Shown: positions 28,833-36,464 of the stretch, in pieces
Layout: each line of letters starts with the position of its first letter
Numbering within the stretch: the stretch's first letter is position 1
Assembly: GCF_020177575.1 (NCBI RefSeq)
Contig: NZ_JAHTBK010000001.1
Location: 1,857,875-1,921,874, forward strand
Direction: 5' to 3'
Length of the DNA: 64,000 nucleotides
Source: Hasllibacter sp. MH4015
GTDB lineage: Bacteria > Pseudomonadota > Alphaproteobacteria > Rhodobacterales > Rhodobacteraceae
Made by a program: the position numbers and the translations under genes
The notes under the pieces: model-generated
The model's database searches: none
Seen by the model: only the letters and a program-made list of their open reading frames with translations
What the model was told of the DNA's origin: nothing

Positions 28833-29393
28833 TCACATTGCGGGCAGAAGAACGGCGTCGATCACGTGGATCACGCCGTTCGATTGGTCCACATCGGCCA
28901 CCGTGACGGTCGCGACGCGGCCCTGTTCATCGGTCAGGGTGATCATCTCGCCATCCATTTCAGCCGTCAGGGTGCAGCCGCCCAGGGTCTCCACCGGATG
29001 CGCACCGCCGTCGTCGGCGATCATGCCACCGATGGCGTCCGAAAACGCCTCTGCGCCGACAACATGGCAGGTCAGGATCGTGGTCAGTTGGTCGAGGTTT
29101 TCCTCCATCAGGAGCGTATCGACGGTGCCATCGGGCAGGGCCGCGAACGCCTCATCGGTGGGCGCGAAGACGGTGAACGGACCCTCGCCGGACAGGGTCT
29201 CCACAAGACCGGCAGCCGACACGGCGGCGACGAGCGTGGTGTGGATCGGGGAGTTCATCGCATTCTCGACGATGTTAAGCTCTGCCAGCATATCCGCGCC
29301 GCCGACCTGCGGGTTGGCGTGGCCATCGGCAAAGGCAGCCCCGGCCAGAAGCGTGGCGGCGGCAAGGGTCGTGGTGAAACGTGTGGTCGTCAT
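28833..29393 (-). CDS. Exported fasciclin (FAS1) domain protein
   Basis: 186 residues: signal peptide (TTTLAAATLLAGAAFADG) and one FAS1 domain. The domain shows TTLVAAVSAAGLVETLSGEGPFTVFAPTDEAF (in parts), TILTCHVVGAEAF, and the closing NGVIHVIDAVLLP. FAS1 domains mediate adhesion. It lies directly downstream of the anti-sigma gene with 143 bases between, and has its own candidate ECF promoter at 29454-29483. Start at 29393. Confidence 0.93.
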   Translation of the reverse strand: MTTTRFTTTLAAATLLAGAAFADGHANPQVGGADMLAELNIVENAMNSPIHTTLVAAVSAAGLVETLSGEGPFTVFAPTDEAFAALPDGTVDTLLMEENLDQLTTILTCHVVGAEAFSDAIGGMIADDGGAHPVETLGGCTLTAEMDGEMITLTDEQGRVATVTVADVDQSNGVIHVIDAVLLPAM

Positions 29394-29419
29394 GTGATGA
29401 CATCCTCTTGGTTGATGAA

Positions 29420-29434
29420 CCGGGTCTGACCCGG
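29420..29434. promoter_or_regulatory. Perfect palindrome in fasciclin leader
   Basis: CCGGGTC-T-GACCCGG, a perfect 15-base palindrome between the candidate promoter and the fasciclin start codon. It could be an operator or a leader stem. Confidence 0.35.
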
Positions 29435-29453
29435 AGACAAGAGAAGCCACGGC

Positions 29454-29483
29454 GGCGACGCGCCCAGGGTTTCAACAAATTCG
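29454..29483 (-). promoter_or_regulatory. Candidate ECF promoter of the fasciclin gene
   Basis: Minus strand: CGAATTT, 16-base spacer, CGTCGCC. The same layout occurs before the ECF sigma gene at 30798-30827 (CGGAAAT, 16 bases, CGTCGCC). GGAA(C/T)-type -35 and CGTC -10 elements are typical of ECF sigma factors. The predicted transcript start is about 57 bases upstream of the ATG. Confidence 0.45.
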
Positions 29484-29536
29484 GATTTTCTTGCGCGTTC
29501 TTGGCCAAAGCCGTGAAACAGCGGGGCGTTTGCGAG

Positions 29537-30241
29537 CTACAGTGACACCACGCCGCCCGCGGCCAGAACCGCGCCCGTGGGTGCGCCGGTGGGGGAGCCG
29601 CCGGGCGGCTCGTCACTGACGGCGATGACCAGATCGGCGATCAGCGGGCGCAACGCTTCGGGCAGGACCAGATCCGCACGTCCGTCGGGCCCCAGAAGGC
29701 CGAGGGAGACCGGCGCATTGTCCCCGAGAATGGCCCAGACTTCCTGCGCCCGACCCTCCGCCGCGATGCCGTCCACGCGGTTGATGGTCAAGGTGGTGAG
29801 GTCCGGCCCCACGAGGGCAAGGAAGCTCTGCTCACTGTCGGCGGGCAGGAGTTGGACGGCGAAGCGGTCCGGCTGGGTCGGTGCAGTGGGGACCAGAAGC
29901 AGCAGCGCGAGCACGGCGGACGCCGCGATACCGGCCAGGCCAAGGCCGCGCCAGAAGGCGATCCGGTGCCACAACCCGCCGGGCTGCGCGCCCTGGCCCG
30001 TCGCCCCGAAAAGTGCGGCGTCAATCCGTGCCTTGGCGCGGACGGGGGGCGGAACCGGCGTCACTTCAGTCTCGGCCATGGCGGCGAAATGCGCCTCCCA
30101 GGCCGTGACCTCGGCACGCAGGGCGGGGTCTGCCGCCAACCGGGTCTCGAACGCGGCGCGCGCCTCGGGCTCCAGCAGGCCAAGCGCGTATTCCGCCGCC
30201 TCCGCATCCCGGTCCGGGTCGATATCCGCGCCGCCGCTCAT
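29537..30241 (-). CDS. Anti-sigma factor, RskA-like
   Basis: 234 residues. The N-terminal cytoplasmic zinc-finger-like/anti-sigma segment (AAEYALGLLEPEARAAFETRLAADPALRAEV in part) lacks a full HxxxCxxC. One membrane span lies at about 100-120 (GIAASAVLALLLLVPT). The periplasmic RskA domain has PDLTTLTINRVDG and RAQEVWAILGDNAPVSLGLL. The ATG overlaps the sigma-factor stop (ATGA), so it is coupled with its partner. Expected to hold the sigma factor at the membrane until a periplasmic signal triggers release. Confidence 0.9.
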   Translation of the reverse strand: MSGGADIDPDRDAEAAEYALGLLEPEARAAFETRLAADPALRAEVTAWEAHFAAMAETEVTPVPPPVRAKARIDAALFGATGQGAQPGGLWHRIAFWRGLGLAGIAASAVLALLLLVPTAPTQPDRFAVQLLPADSEQSFLALVGPDLTTLTINRVDGIAAEGRAQEVWAILGDNAPVSLGLLGPDGRADLVLPEALRPLIADLVIAVSDEPPGGSPTGAPTGAVLAAGGVVSL

Positions 30242-30780
30242 CGCGCCAAACACTCCTTGAGACTGATCAGGCTGCGCCGCAGCCAGGTTTTCATTGTATT
30301 GAGCGGCACTGAATGACGCTCCGCCAGATCCTGGTAGGACTGGCCGTCAAGGTAGACACCGCGCACCGCATCGGCGCGGTCGGGCGCCAGCTCCTCCAGG
30401 CAGGCCACGATCCGGCGCGCCTCATCCCCCGCGACCGCCGATTGCTCCGGCGTCGGGCCGGGGGCCGCGAGGTCGTAGATCCTGTCCACATCCTGTGTCA
30501 CCGGCCCGCGGGCACGCAATCGGTCAATGGCGCTGTTGCGCGCAATGGTGATCAGCCATGACATCGGGCTGTGCCCCGTCACGGCATATCGGTCCGCCTT
30601 GTTCCAGATCTTCACATAGACCTCTTGCAACACCTCTTCCGCCGCCGCCCTGTCCTTCAGAACACGGCAAATCACCCCGAATAGTTTCGCCGAGGTCGCG
30701 GCATAGAGTGCGGAAAACGCGGCCCGGTCGCGCACCTGCACGCGGGCCATCAGGTCTTCAAGCTCTGCCAAGGGGTCCAT
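30238..30780 (-). CDS. ECF-family RNA polymerase sigma factor (SigK-like)
   Basis: 180 residues. Sigma2 region with [36 protein letters not shown] and [18 protein letters not shown]. Sigma4 region with [30 protein letters not shown]. The downstream RskA-like anti-sigma and fasciclin genes place it with the SigK/RskA-type group. Autoregulation is suggested by the candidate promoter at 30798-30827. Divergent from cobS with 135 bases between. Confidence 0.94.
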   Translation of the reverse strand: MDPLAELEDLMARVQVRDRAAFSALYAATSAKLFGVICRVLKDRAAAEEVLQEVYVKIWNKADRYAVTGHSPMSWLITIARNSAIDRLRARGPVTQDVDRIYDLAAPGPTPEQSAVAGDEARRIVACLEELAPDRADAVRGVYLDGQSYQDLAERHSVPLNTMKTWLRRSLISLKECLAR

Positions 30781-30797
30781 CGTGGCACAAGATCATG

Positions 30798-30827
30798 GGC
30801 GACGGCCGGTTTCCAGTCACATTTCCG
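30798..30827 (-). promoter_or_regulatory. Candidate ECF promoter of the sigma/anti-sigma operon
   Basis: Minus strand: CGGAAAT, 16-base spacer, CGTCGCC, ending 17 bases before the sigma ATG. It matches the fasciclin upstream element in both boxes and spacing, as expected for self-activation. Confidence 0.45.
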
Positions 30828-30915
30828 CCGGTCGCCAAGCCCCCTTTCCCTTGCAGCGCACCGAGATATGTTGCATCCCGACGCGACGCGAATTTCCGAC
30901 GAATTTGAGGGCACC

Positions 30916-31902
30916 ATGGCCGACGGCAGCTTGAACCACGACGCAAAGCCAACCGAGGAATTTTCGGTCCGTGATGTCTTCGGCATCGACACGGACATGA
31001 AGATCAAGGGCTTTGCCGAGCCGACCGACCGCGTGCCCGAGATTGACCCGACCTACAAATTCGACCCCGACACGACCCTCGCGATCCTGGCGGGCTTCGG
31101 CCATAACCGCCGTGTGATGGTGCAGGGTTATCACGGCACCGGCAAGTCGACCCATATCGAACAGGTCGGTGCACGGCTGAACTGGCCGACGGTGCGCGTG
31201 AACCTCGACAGCCATATCTCCCGGATCGACCTGATCGGCAAGGACGCGATCAAGCTGCGCGACGGCAAACAGGTCACGGAATTCCACGAAGGTATCCTGC
31301 CCTGGGCGCTGCGCAACCCCGTGGCCATCGTCTTCGACGAATACGATGCGGGCCGCGCGGATGTGATGTTCGTGATCCAGCGCGTGCTGGAACATGACGG
31401 CAAGCTGACCCTGATGGATCAAAACGAGATCATCACCCCGAACCCGAATTTCCGCCTGTTCGCCACCGCCAACACTGTTGGTCTGGGGGATACGACCGGC
31501 CTTTACCACGGCACCCAGCAGATCAACCAGGCGCAGATGGACCGGTGGAGCCTTGTGGCGACGCTGAACTACCTGTCCCACGATGCCGAGGTGAACATCG
31601 TTCTAGCCAAGAACCCGCATTACAATACCGAAGGCGGCCGCAGGACGATGAACCAGATGGTCACCGTGGCCGACCTGACCCGGACTGCCTTCATGAACGG
31701 CGAGCTGTCGACCGTCATGTCGCCACGGACCGTCATCAACTGGGCGCAGAACGCGGAAATCTTCCGCGACGTCGGCTATGCGTTCCGGGTGTCGTTCCTC
31801 AACAAATGCGACGAGTTGGAGCGGCAGACCGTGGCAGAATTCTACCAGCGCTGCTTTGACGAGGAATTGCCCGAAAGTGCCGCCTCGATGAGCCTTGGCT
31901 GA
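30916..31902 (+). CDS. cobS: Cobaltochelatase subunit CobS
   Basis: AAA+ ATPase of the aerobic cobalamin-pathway cobaltochelatase CobN-CobS-CobT, which inserts cobalt into hydrogenobyrinate a,c-diamide. 328 residues, the usual length. Walker [10 protein letters not shown] at about residues 71-79, Walker [12 protein letters not shown], and [20 protein letters not shown]. The start at 30916 has GAGGG 5 bases upstream; an earlier ATG at 30868 is less likely. CobT lies 4.5 kb downstream. Confidence 0.97.
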   Translation: MADGSLNHDAKPTEEFSVRDVFGIDTDMKIKGFAEPTDRVPEIDPTYKFDPDTTLAILAGFGHNRRVMVQGYHGTGKSTHIEQVGARLNWPTVRVNLDSHISRIDLIGKDAIKLRDGKQVTEFHEGILPWALRNPVAIVFDEYDAGRADVMFVIQRVLEHDGKLTLMDQNEIITPNPNFRLFATANTVGLGDTTGLYHGTQQINQAQMDRWSLVATLNYLSHDAEVNIVLAKNPHYNTEGGRRTMNQMVTVADLTRTAFMNGELSTVMSPRTVINWAQNAEIFRDVGYAFRVSFLNKCDELERQTVAEFYQRCFDEELPESAASMSLG

Positions 31903-32215
31903 GGGCAGCACACCGCCGCCCCTTCCGGGGGAGCGGACGCCAGCGGGCAAAGCGCCGCGCGGGCGGGTGGGCCTTTGGCCGCTGGCCGCTTTGGTCGTGA
32001 TCGGGGGGCTGGCCGGCCTGCCCCTCCTGACCGCCGATTTCCAAGTCGATCCGGCCTATGCGCTTGGCTATGTGGTGGGGACGATCGCGACCGCGATGCT
32101 GTTCGGGCTGCTGGGGTTGCTGGTCCGGCGGCGACCGGGCCTGTGGTTCTTCATCATCTCCGTTGGCGTCTATCTTCTATCGCAGCTCGGGCAATACACG
32201 GCATCGCTGGTATGA
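31895..32215 (+). CDS. Small three-span membrane protein, unknown function
   Basis: 106 residues. Pro-rich cytoplasmic N-terminus, then three predicted spans: [41 protein letters not shown] and [17 protein letters not shown]. The frame opens with TTG at 31895 inside the cobS end; a GTG at 31964 is the alternative, and neither has a clear ribosome-binding site. The stop overlaps the next ATG (ATGA). Family not recognised. Confidence 0.7.
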   Translation: MAEGSTPPPLPGERTPAGKAPRGRVGLWPLAALVVIGGLAGLPLLTADFQVDPAYALGYVVGTIATAMLFGLLGLLVRRRPGLWFFIISVGVYLLSQLGQYTASLV

Positions 32216-33156
32216 TCGGACGGGGGAAAAGCGCGCGCTTGCTTGCCGTCACCGTTTTCCTTTGCCTGCCTGCCACGACGACCTTTGCACAACCCTATGA
32301 GCGCCCCGCCGAAAGCCTGGAAGAATTGCGCATCGACATCGCCTGGTACGGGGCGGCGTGTTTGCTTCGCGGAGAGGTGGAGGAGACGATGGACGGCCCC
32401 GTCACACGCGAAAGCCTCGCGGAGGAGACGGGCGTCGACCTGGACCTGATCACCGGATGGATCGAGGCACGCGCGCCGGAAAACAGCATTGCCGTGGACG
32501 TTCTTTTGCGTGGGGGAGAGCCGCTTCGCGATCCGCCTGAGCCGTTCCTGACGATCCTGCGCCAGAGGCAAGCGGATTGTCAGAACCTGATCCGCAGCCG
32601 GCGCGTTCTGGAGGCGGCGATCGACCGGGGCGCTCTGCCGGAGCGCTCGGCCTCTTCTGCGCCGACGCCCTTGCGCGCGGAACTCGACCCCCACCCGTTC
32701 GACGCAGAGCGCAGGCAGCGTTTGGAGCGCGCCATCCTTTCCGTGGAAGACGTTTTGGCGGCCGGTGATTACGCCGATGATATCGAGGCGCTTTTGCGCG
32801 CAATCGCGGGGCGACCCGACCTGATGCTCGGCGATCTTCGCGGCATAGACGACCCCGATGGGGCAAGGCGGATCGCAACCGGTCTGCTTCTGCCCAATCC
32901 GCAACACGTGACGGACCTCTCGGTCGCAGAGGTGCAGGACGTGATTACCAGGCTGGAGGCCGCGCCCCAGGGACCCTTCGCCGCCTATTACGCGGGCCTT
33001 GTGATGAGCAACCTGGAGGTTTTGGGACAAGGAACGCCCTATTCCGGGGAGCGGATCGAAGGATCGGACATCTTTGTTTTTCGCAACGAGAACAGCACGT
33101 TGACCTGCCGTCCCATCGACGGCAGCGTTGCGATCATCTGTGACCCGGCGGATTGA
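32212..33156 (+). CDS. Exported protein of unknown function
   Basis: 314 residues with a signal peptide (LLAVTVFLCLPATTTFAQ). The mature part is acidic and helical, with six Cys in total (one near AAC in the N-third, CRPIDG...IICDPAD at the end). No recognised domain. Start overlaps the upstream stop by 4 bases, so the two are coupled. Confidence 0.75.
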   Translation: MIGRGKSARLLAVTVFLCLPATTTFAQPYERPAESLEELRIDIAWYGAACLLRGEVEETMDGPVTRESLAEETGVDLDLITGWIEARAPENSIAVDVLLRGGEPLRDPPEPFLTILRQRQADCQNLIRSRRVLEAAIDRGALPERSASSAPTPLRAELDPHPFDAERRQRLERAILSVEDVLAAGDYADDIEALLRAIAGRPDLMLGDLRGIDDPDGARRIATGLLLPNPQHVTDLSVAEVQDVITRLEAAPQGPFAAYYAGLVMSNLEVLGQGTPYSGERIEGSDIFVFRNENSTLTCRPIDGSVAIICDPAD

Positions 33157-33230
33157 CCGGCCCATGGGGGTGCGTCGGTGCCGTTTTCCCCTCGACTGCC
33201 GGGGCTGTCATCTGGCCTAATGGGAACGCC

Positions 33231-33701
33231 ATGAGATATGCCGCCGTCGCCCTGCCCCTTCTTGCGCTCTGCGCCTGTCAGCCAAGCTATTCCCCCGGCC
33301 AGACCGTCACCCTTGCGGGCGGAGAGGTCTGCCGCGTCGTGGGGGCGGAGGCCGATGGCACATTGCTGGATTGCCCGATGCGTGGGCAGATCGTGGCCGA
33401 CATCCGGGCACCGGATCTGAACGCGCAATTGAACCAGGAAATCGCGCCCGGCGTCGCGCTGAGTGATCTTCCCGGGGTGCCGAACATCCCCACGATTCCG
33501 CAGACGGCGGCAGAGGCGGAGTGCCGCGCCGGTCAGTACGCCGAGAGCCGCGTCCGCGGGGCCGCGGAAGGGGCGGTGCTGGGGGCCGTGGGCTTGCCCG
33601 GCAACACGCTTGGCATCTGGCGCCGCAGCCAGGAGATCGCGCGCCGGATCGAAGGCCGCCCGGCCCCGGAAGCGCCCCCCGATCCCTGCGCCGGGCTGTA
33701 G
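33231..33701 (+). CDS. Probable lipoprotein of unknown function
   Basis: 156 residues. The N-terminus YAAVALPLLALCACQ fits a lipoprotein signal with Cys16 or so as the acylated residue. A small region VTLAGGEVCRVVGAEADGTLLDCP follows. The C-terminal part AECRAGQYAESRVRGAAEGAVLGAVG has a short Gly/Ala zipper-like stretch. Not recognised. 74 bases after the previous gene. Confidence 0.72.
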   Translation: MRYAAVALPLLALCACQPSYSPGQTVTLAGGEVCRVVGAEADGTLLDCPMRGQIVADIRAPDLNAQLNQEIAPGVALSDLPGVPNIPTIPQTAAEAECRAGQYAESRVRGAAEGAVLGAVGLPGNTLGIWRRSQEIARRIEGRPAPEAPPDPCAGL

Positions 33702-33753
33702 CGCGCCGGAGCCGCACATTGACCCGCCCCGCGGCCCGGTCCATCGTCGCGCC

Positions 33754-34701
33754 ATGACGCATCCCACGCCCGACCCGACGCCAGACGCAATCGCCGCCGC
33801 CGCCCCCCTGATCGCGCCGCATATCCGCGCCACGCCGATCCTGTCCTTGCCAAAGGACACGATGGGGGCCGCGCCCGTCACGCTGAAACTGGAACACACG
33901 CAAGTCACTGGCTCCTTCAAAGTGCGCGGCGCGTTCTTCAACATGCTGACCCGCGAAGTTCCCGATGTGGGCGTCGTCGCGGCATCGGGCGGGAACCATG
34001 GCGCGGCAGTTGCCCATGCGGCCAGCACGTTGGGCCATGCCAGCCGCATCTTCGTGCCCAGGCTGATCGCCAAGGACGAAAAGCTGCGCCGGATGCGGGA
34101 TTTCGGTGCGGAGGTGGTGCTGACCGATGGCTCCGTCGCCGATTGCATGGCCGAATATGCCGCCTTCGCCGAGAAAACCGGCGCCTTGTCCGTGCATCCC
34201 TACGACACGATCCCGACGCTGACGGGCCAAGGCACCCTGGCGCGCGAGATCGAGGCGCAGATGGACGGCGTAGATACGATCATCGTGTCCACTGGCGGCG
34301 GCGGGCTGATCGGCGGCGTCGCGGCCTGGTGCCGGGATCGGATCAAGGTCGTCTCGGTGGAGACGGAGACGACAAACACGCTCGAACGCTCCCTGCGCGA
34401 GGGGCCGGAGATCGACGCAAGCCCAAGCGGAATCGCCGCGGGATCGCTCGGCGGGCCACGGCTGGGTGTGCAATCCTACGAGGTGATCCGTCATTTCGTG
34501 GATGAAGCGATTCTCGTGGACGATGACGCCACCTTCGCCGCGGCCCGGATGTTGTGGGAGACAACGCGCCTGATCGGGGAGCCGGGCGCCGCCGTGGCCA
34601 TGGCCGCCCTGACGTCTGGCGCCTATGTGCCCGCGCCGGACGAACGGGTCTGCGTCGTGATTTGCGGCGGCAACGAAGTGCCGGGATGGTTCGCACCATG
34701 A
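33754..34701 (+). CDS. PLP-dependent threonine/serine dehydratase-like protein
   Basis: 315 residues, fold type II PLP enzyme. PLP lysine in TGSFKVRGAFF, substrate loop ASGGNHGAAVAHAAS, PLP phosphate loop STGGGGLIGG. It lacks the C-terminal ACT regulatory domain of biosynthetic IlvA, so it resembles catabolic threonine dehydratases or serine racemases; specificity unclear. The stop overlaps the next start (ATGA). Confidence 0.88.
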   Translation: MTHPTPDPTPDAIAAAAPLIAPHIRATPILSLPKDTMGAAPVTLKLEHTQVTGSFKVRGAFFNMLTREVPDVGVVAASGGNHGAAVAHAASTLGHASRIFVPRLIAKDEKLRRMRDFGAEVVLTDGSVADCMAEYAAFAEKTGALSVHPYDTIPTLTGQGTLAREIEAQMDGVDTIIVSTGGGGLIGGVAAWCRDRIKVVSVETETTNTLERSLREGPEIDASPSGIAAGSLGGPRLGVQSYEVIRHFVDEAILVDDDATFAAARMLWETTRLIGEPGAAVAMAALTSGAYVPAPDERVCVVICGGNEVPGWFAP

Positions 34702-35150
34702 GGGGGATCTTCGCCGCGCTCCTCCTGCTGTCCGTGCCCGCAACGGCGCAGACCGAGGCATTGGACGCCGATCTTCTACCGGTTTTCGATGCCGTCGATC
34801 ACGTCGACAACCTGCCGGACCTGCTGAACTGCGCGGGGCTTTACAGGTCGCTGGCCTTCGTTCTGGAGACGGACGAGACGAGCGAACTCGCGCAGGGCTT
34901 CCGGGACCGTGAAGGCTACATGGCGGGTGTCGGCGGCATGTTATGGGTCGCCGCCGAAGTCCCGGAGGGCGGCGATACGGAGGGCGTGTTCGACGTGTTG
35001 CTGCCGCCTATCGACGCTGCGACGGAAATCTATCTCCTCCACATGGACGCGACAGCCGCGGCCACGGATGCGCCGTTTGACGAGGCGATATTCGGGCGGC
35101 TCGATTTCTGCAATGCGATCTTCGAGGCGTTGCAGGAACCCGCGGGCTGA
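34698..35150 (+). CDS. Small exported protein, unknown function
   Basis: 150 residues. Signal peptide (MRGIFAALLLLSVPATAQ), then an acidic domain with LLNCAGLYRSLAFVL and FDEAIFGRLDFCNAIFEAL; its two Cys may form a disulfide. The ATG at 34698 overlaps the dehydratase stop; the ATG at 34686 is less likely. Followed by a hairpin at 35151-35171. Confidence 0.72.
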   Translation: MRGIFAALLLLSVPATAQTEALDADLLPVFDAVDHVDNLPDLLNCAGLYRSLAFVLETDETSELAQGFRDREGYMAGVGGMLWVAAEVPEGGDTEGVFDVLLPPIDAATEIYLLHMDATAAATDAPFDEAIFGRLDFCNAIFEALQEPAG

Positions 35151-35171
35151 CACGATTTTTCAACAATCGTG
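35151..35171 (+). terminator. Hairpin directly after the 34698-35150 gene
   Basis: 7-bp perfect stem CACGATT/AATCGTG with loop TTTCAAC, beginning at the base after the stop codon and followed by ATTTGGG. It may end the transcript that starts at cobS. Confidence 0.5.
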
Positions 35172-35264
35172 ATTTGGGTGCGCCGGAACCCGGTGCTACC
35201 CTTTCCGAGCGAGGGCCGGGCGCATCCATGATCCAGCCCCAGACACGTCTTGAAGGGGAATATC

Positions 35265-35678
35265 ATGCGACACGACCGGCTTCTGGCCGCGGCGTTTGCC
35301 GTGGCCGTCTCGACCCCCATGGCGGGGGCCTCTCCACTCAATTGGCCCGATGACGGCGGGCAGGACCTGGCGCTCCATTGCGGGGCGGTCTTGCAGGCTT
35401 ACGGACATGCCTACGAATTCGCGGCGGACCTTGCGGGGCGCGACGATGCCCTGCCCATTGCGGGACTGCCCGTCCCGTTGATCCTGGAAGCGGGCGGCGA
35501 CGCGCGTCTGCCCGACATCGCCGCGCGGGCTGAGGGGTTCTTGCCCCACGCCGAAAGCGTGGCACGGACCAGCTTCTATCCGCATCTGGTGGGCGACGGC
35601 ACGCCATATCTTGCCGATGACGGGCGGGAATTGGTGATGGCCGTTCAGGTCTGCGCGGACCGCTTCGGGTTGGGCTGA
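35265..35678 (+). CDS. Small exported protein, unknown function
   Basis: 137 residues with a signal peptide (RLLAAAFAVAVSTPMAGA). Contains LALHCGAVLQAYGHAYEF and, near the end, VMAVQVCADRFG, again two Cys in the mature part. AAGGGGAA precedes the ATG at 35265 by 4 bases. Not recognised. Confidence 0.72.
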   Translation: MRHDRLLAAAFAVAVSTPMAGASPLNWPDDGGQDLALHCGAVLQAYGHAYEFAADLAGRDDALPIAGLPVPLILEAGGDARLPDIAARAEGFLPHAESVARTSFYPHLVGDGTPYLADDGRELVMAVQVCADRFGLG

Positions 35679-35740
35679 AGAACTGGATCGGGGCGGGCCT
35701 CTGGAGGAGACTTCGCTTCTTTATTGAAGGGATTGTGCTG

Positions 35741-36415
35741 ATGCTGCTGCGCGCCGTCACGTTCTGTCTGGGCCTCCTCGTCCCATCGCTTTCGGGCCCC
35801 GCCCTCGCCCAGGAGCTGAGCGAGGGCGAAGCGTCGGTGTTGCCCCGTGTCATCGACACGTTATGCGTCGACCTCGTGGAAGCGCTGAACGGGTGCGAGA
35901 CCGCCTTGCTTCTGACATCGGAGGTGGAGCCCGATACCGCCGATCTCATCATCATCTCCGACCGGCGCGCCTTCGATGAGCAACGGGTTCTGGCGGTCGT
36001 GCGCGACGTGGCTTTCAACGGGCCGATGTTCGGCATGTCGCCGTCCTTGGAAGGGGCCGCAAACGGCGCGCTTCGCCTGTTGGAAGAACAGATCGGCGTG
36101 GGGCGCAGCCCGTGGACACAGGCGCTCACTATCCTCCATGACGGCGATGGCTTCATCGTCGCCGGGCGCAGCTTTTCCACCTATGACCGCGCGATGGGGG
36201 GCGGGTTCGGGTGCAACGTCGATTTCCGCACCGGGGAATGGAACATCCTGGCCGACCGGCCCGATCCCGAAACCGATCAGACGATCTACGAGGCCGATGA
36301 AAGCGGGCGGATCGCGCCGCAGCACATCGCCCTTGCGGATTGGACATGGACGATGGCCTTGCCGCAACCCTGCACGGACGCGGCTGAGGCGTGGTGGGCC
36401 GCCGAACCGCAATAG
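35741..36415 (+). CDS. Exported protein of unknown function
   Basis: 224 residues. Signal peptide (LLRAVTFCLGLLVPSLSGPALAQ in part), then a domain with LCVDLVEALNGCETALLL and FGCNVDFRTGEWNILADRP. AAGGG lies 9 bases before the ATG at 35741; a GTG at 35735 is possible. Not recognised. 49 bases upstream of cobT. Confidence 0.75.
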   Translation: MLLRAVTFCLGLLVPSLSGPALAQELSEGEASVLPRVIDTLCVDLVEALNGCETALLLTSEVEPDTADLIIISDRRAFDEQRVLAVVRDVAFNGPMFGMSPSLEGAANGALRLLEEQIGVGRSPWTQALTILHDGDGFIVAGRSFSTYDRAMGGGFGCNVDFRTGEWNILADRPDPETDQTIYEADESGRIAPQHIALADWTWTMALPQPCTDAAEAWWAAEPQ

Positions 36416-36464
36416 GCGCGCGCTCCCCTTGCCCTCCCCCGCCGGTCGGTCCACATAGATTGCC

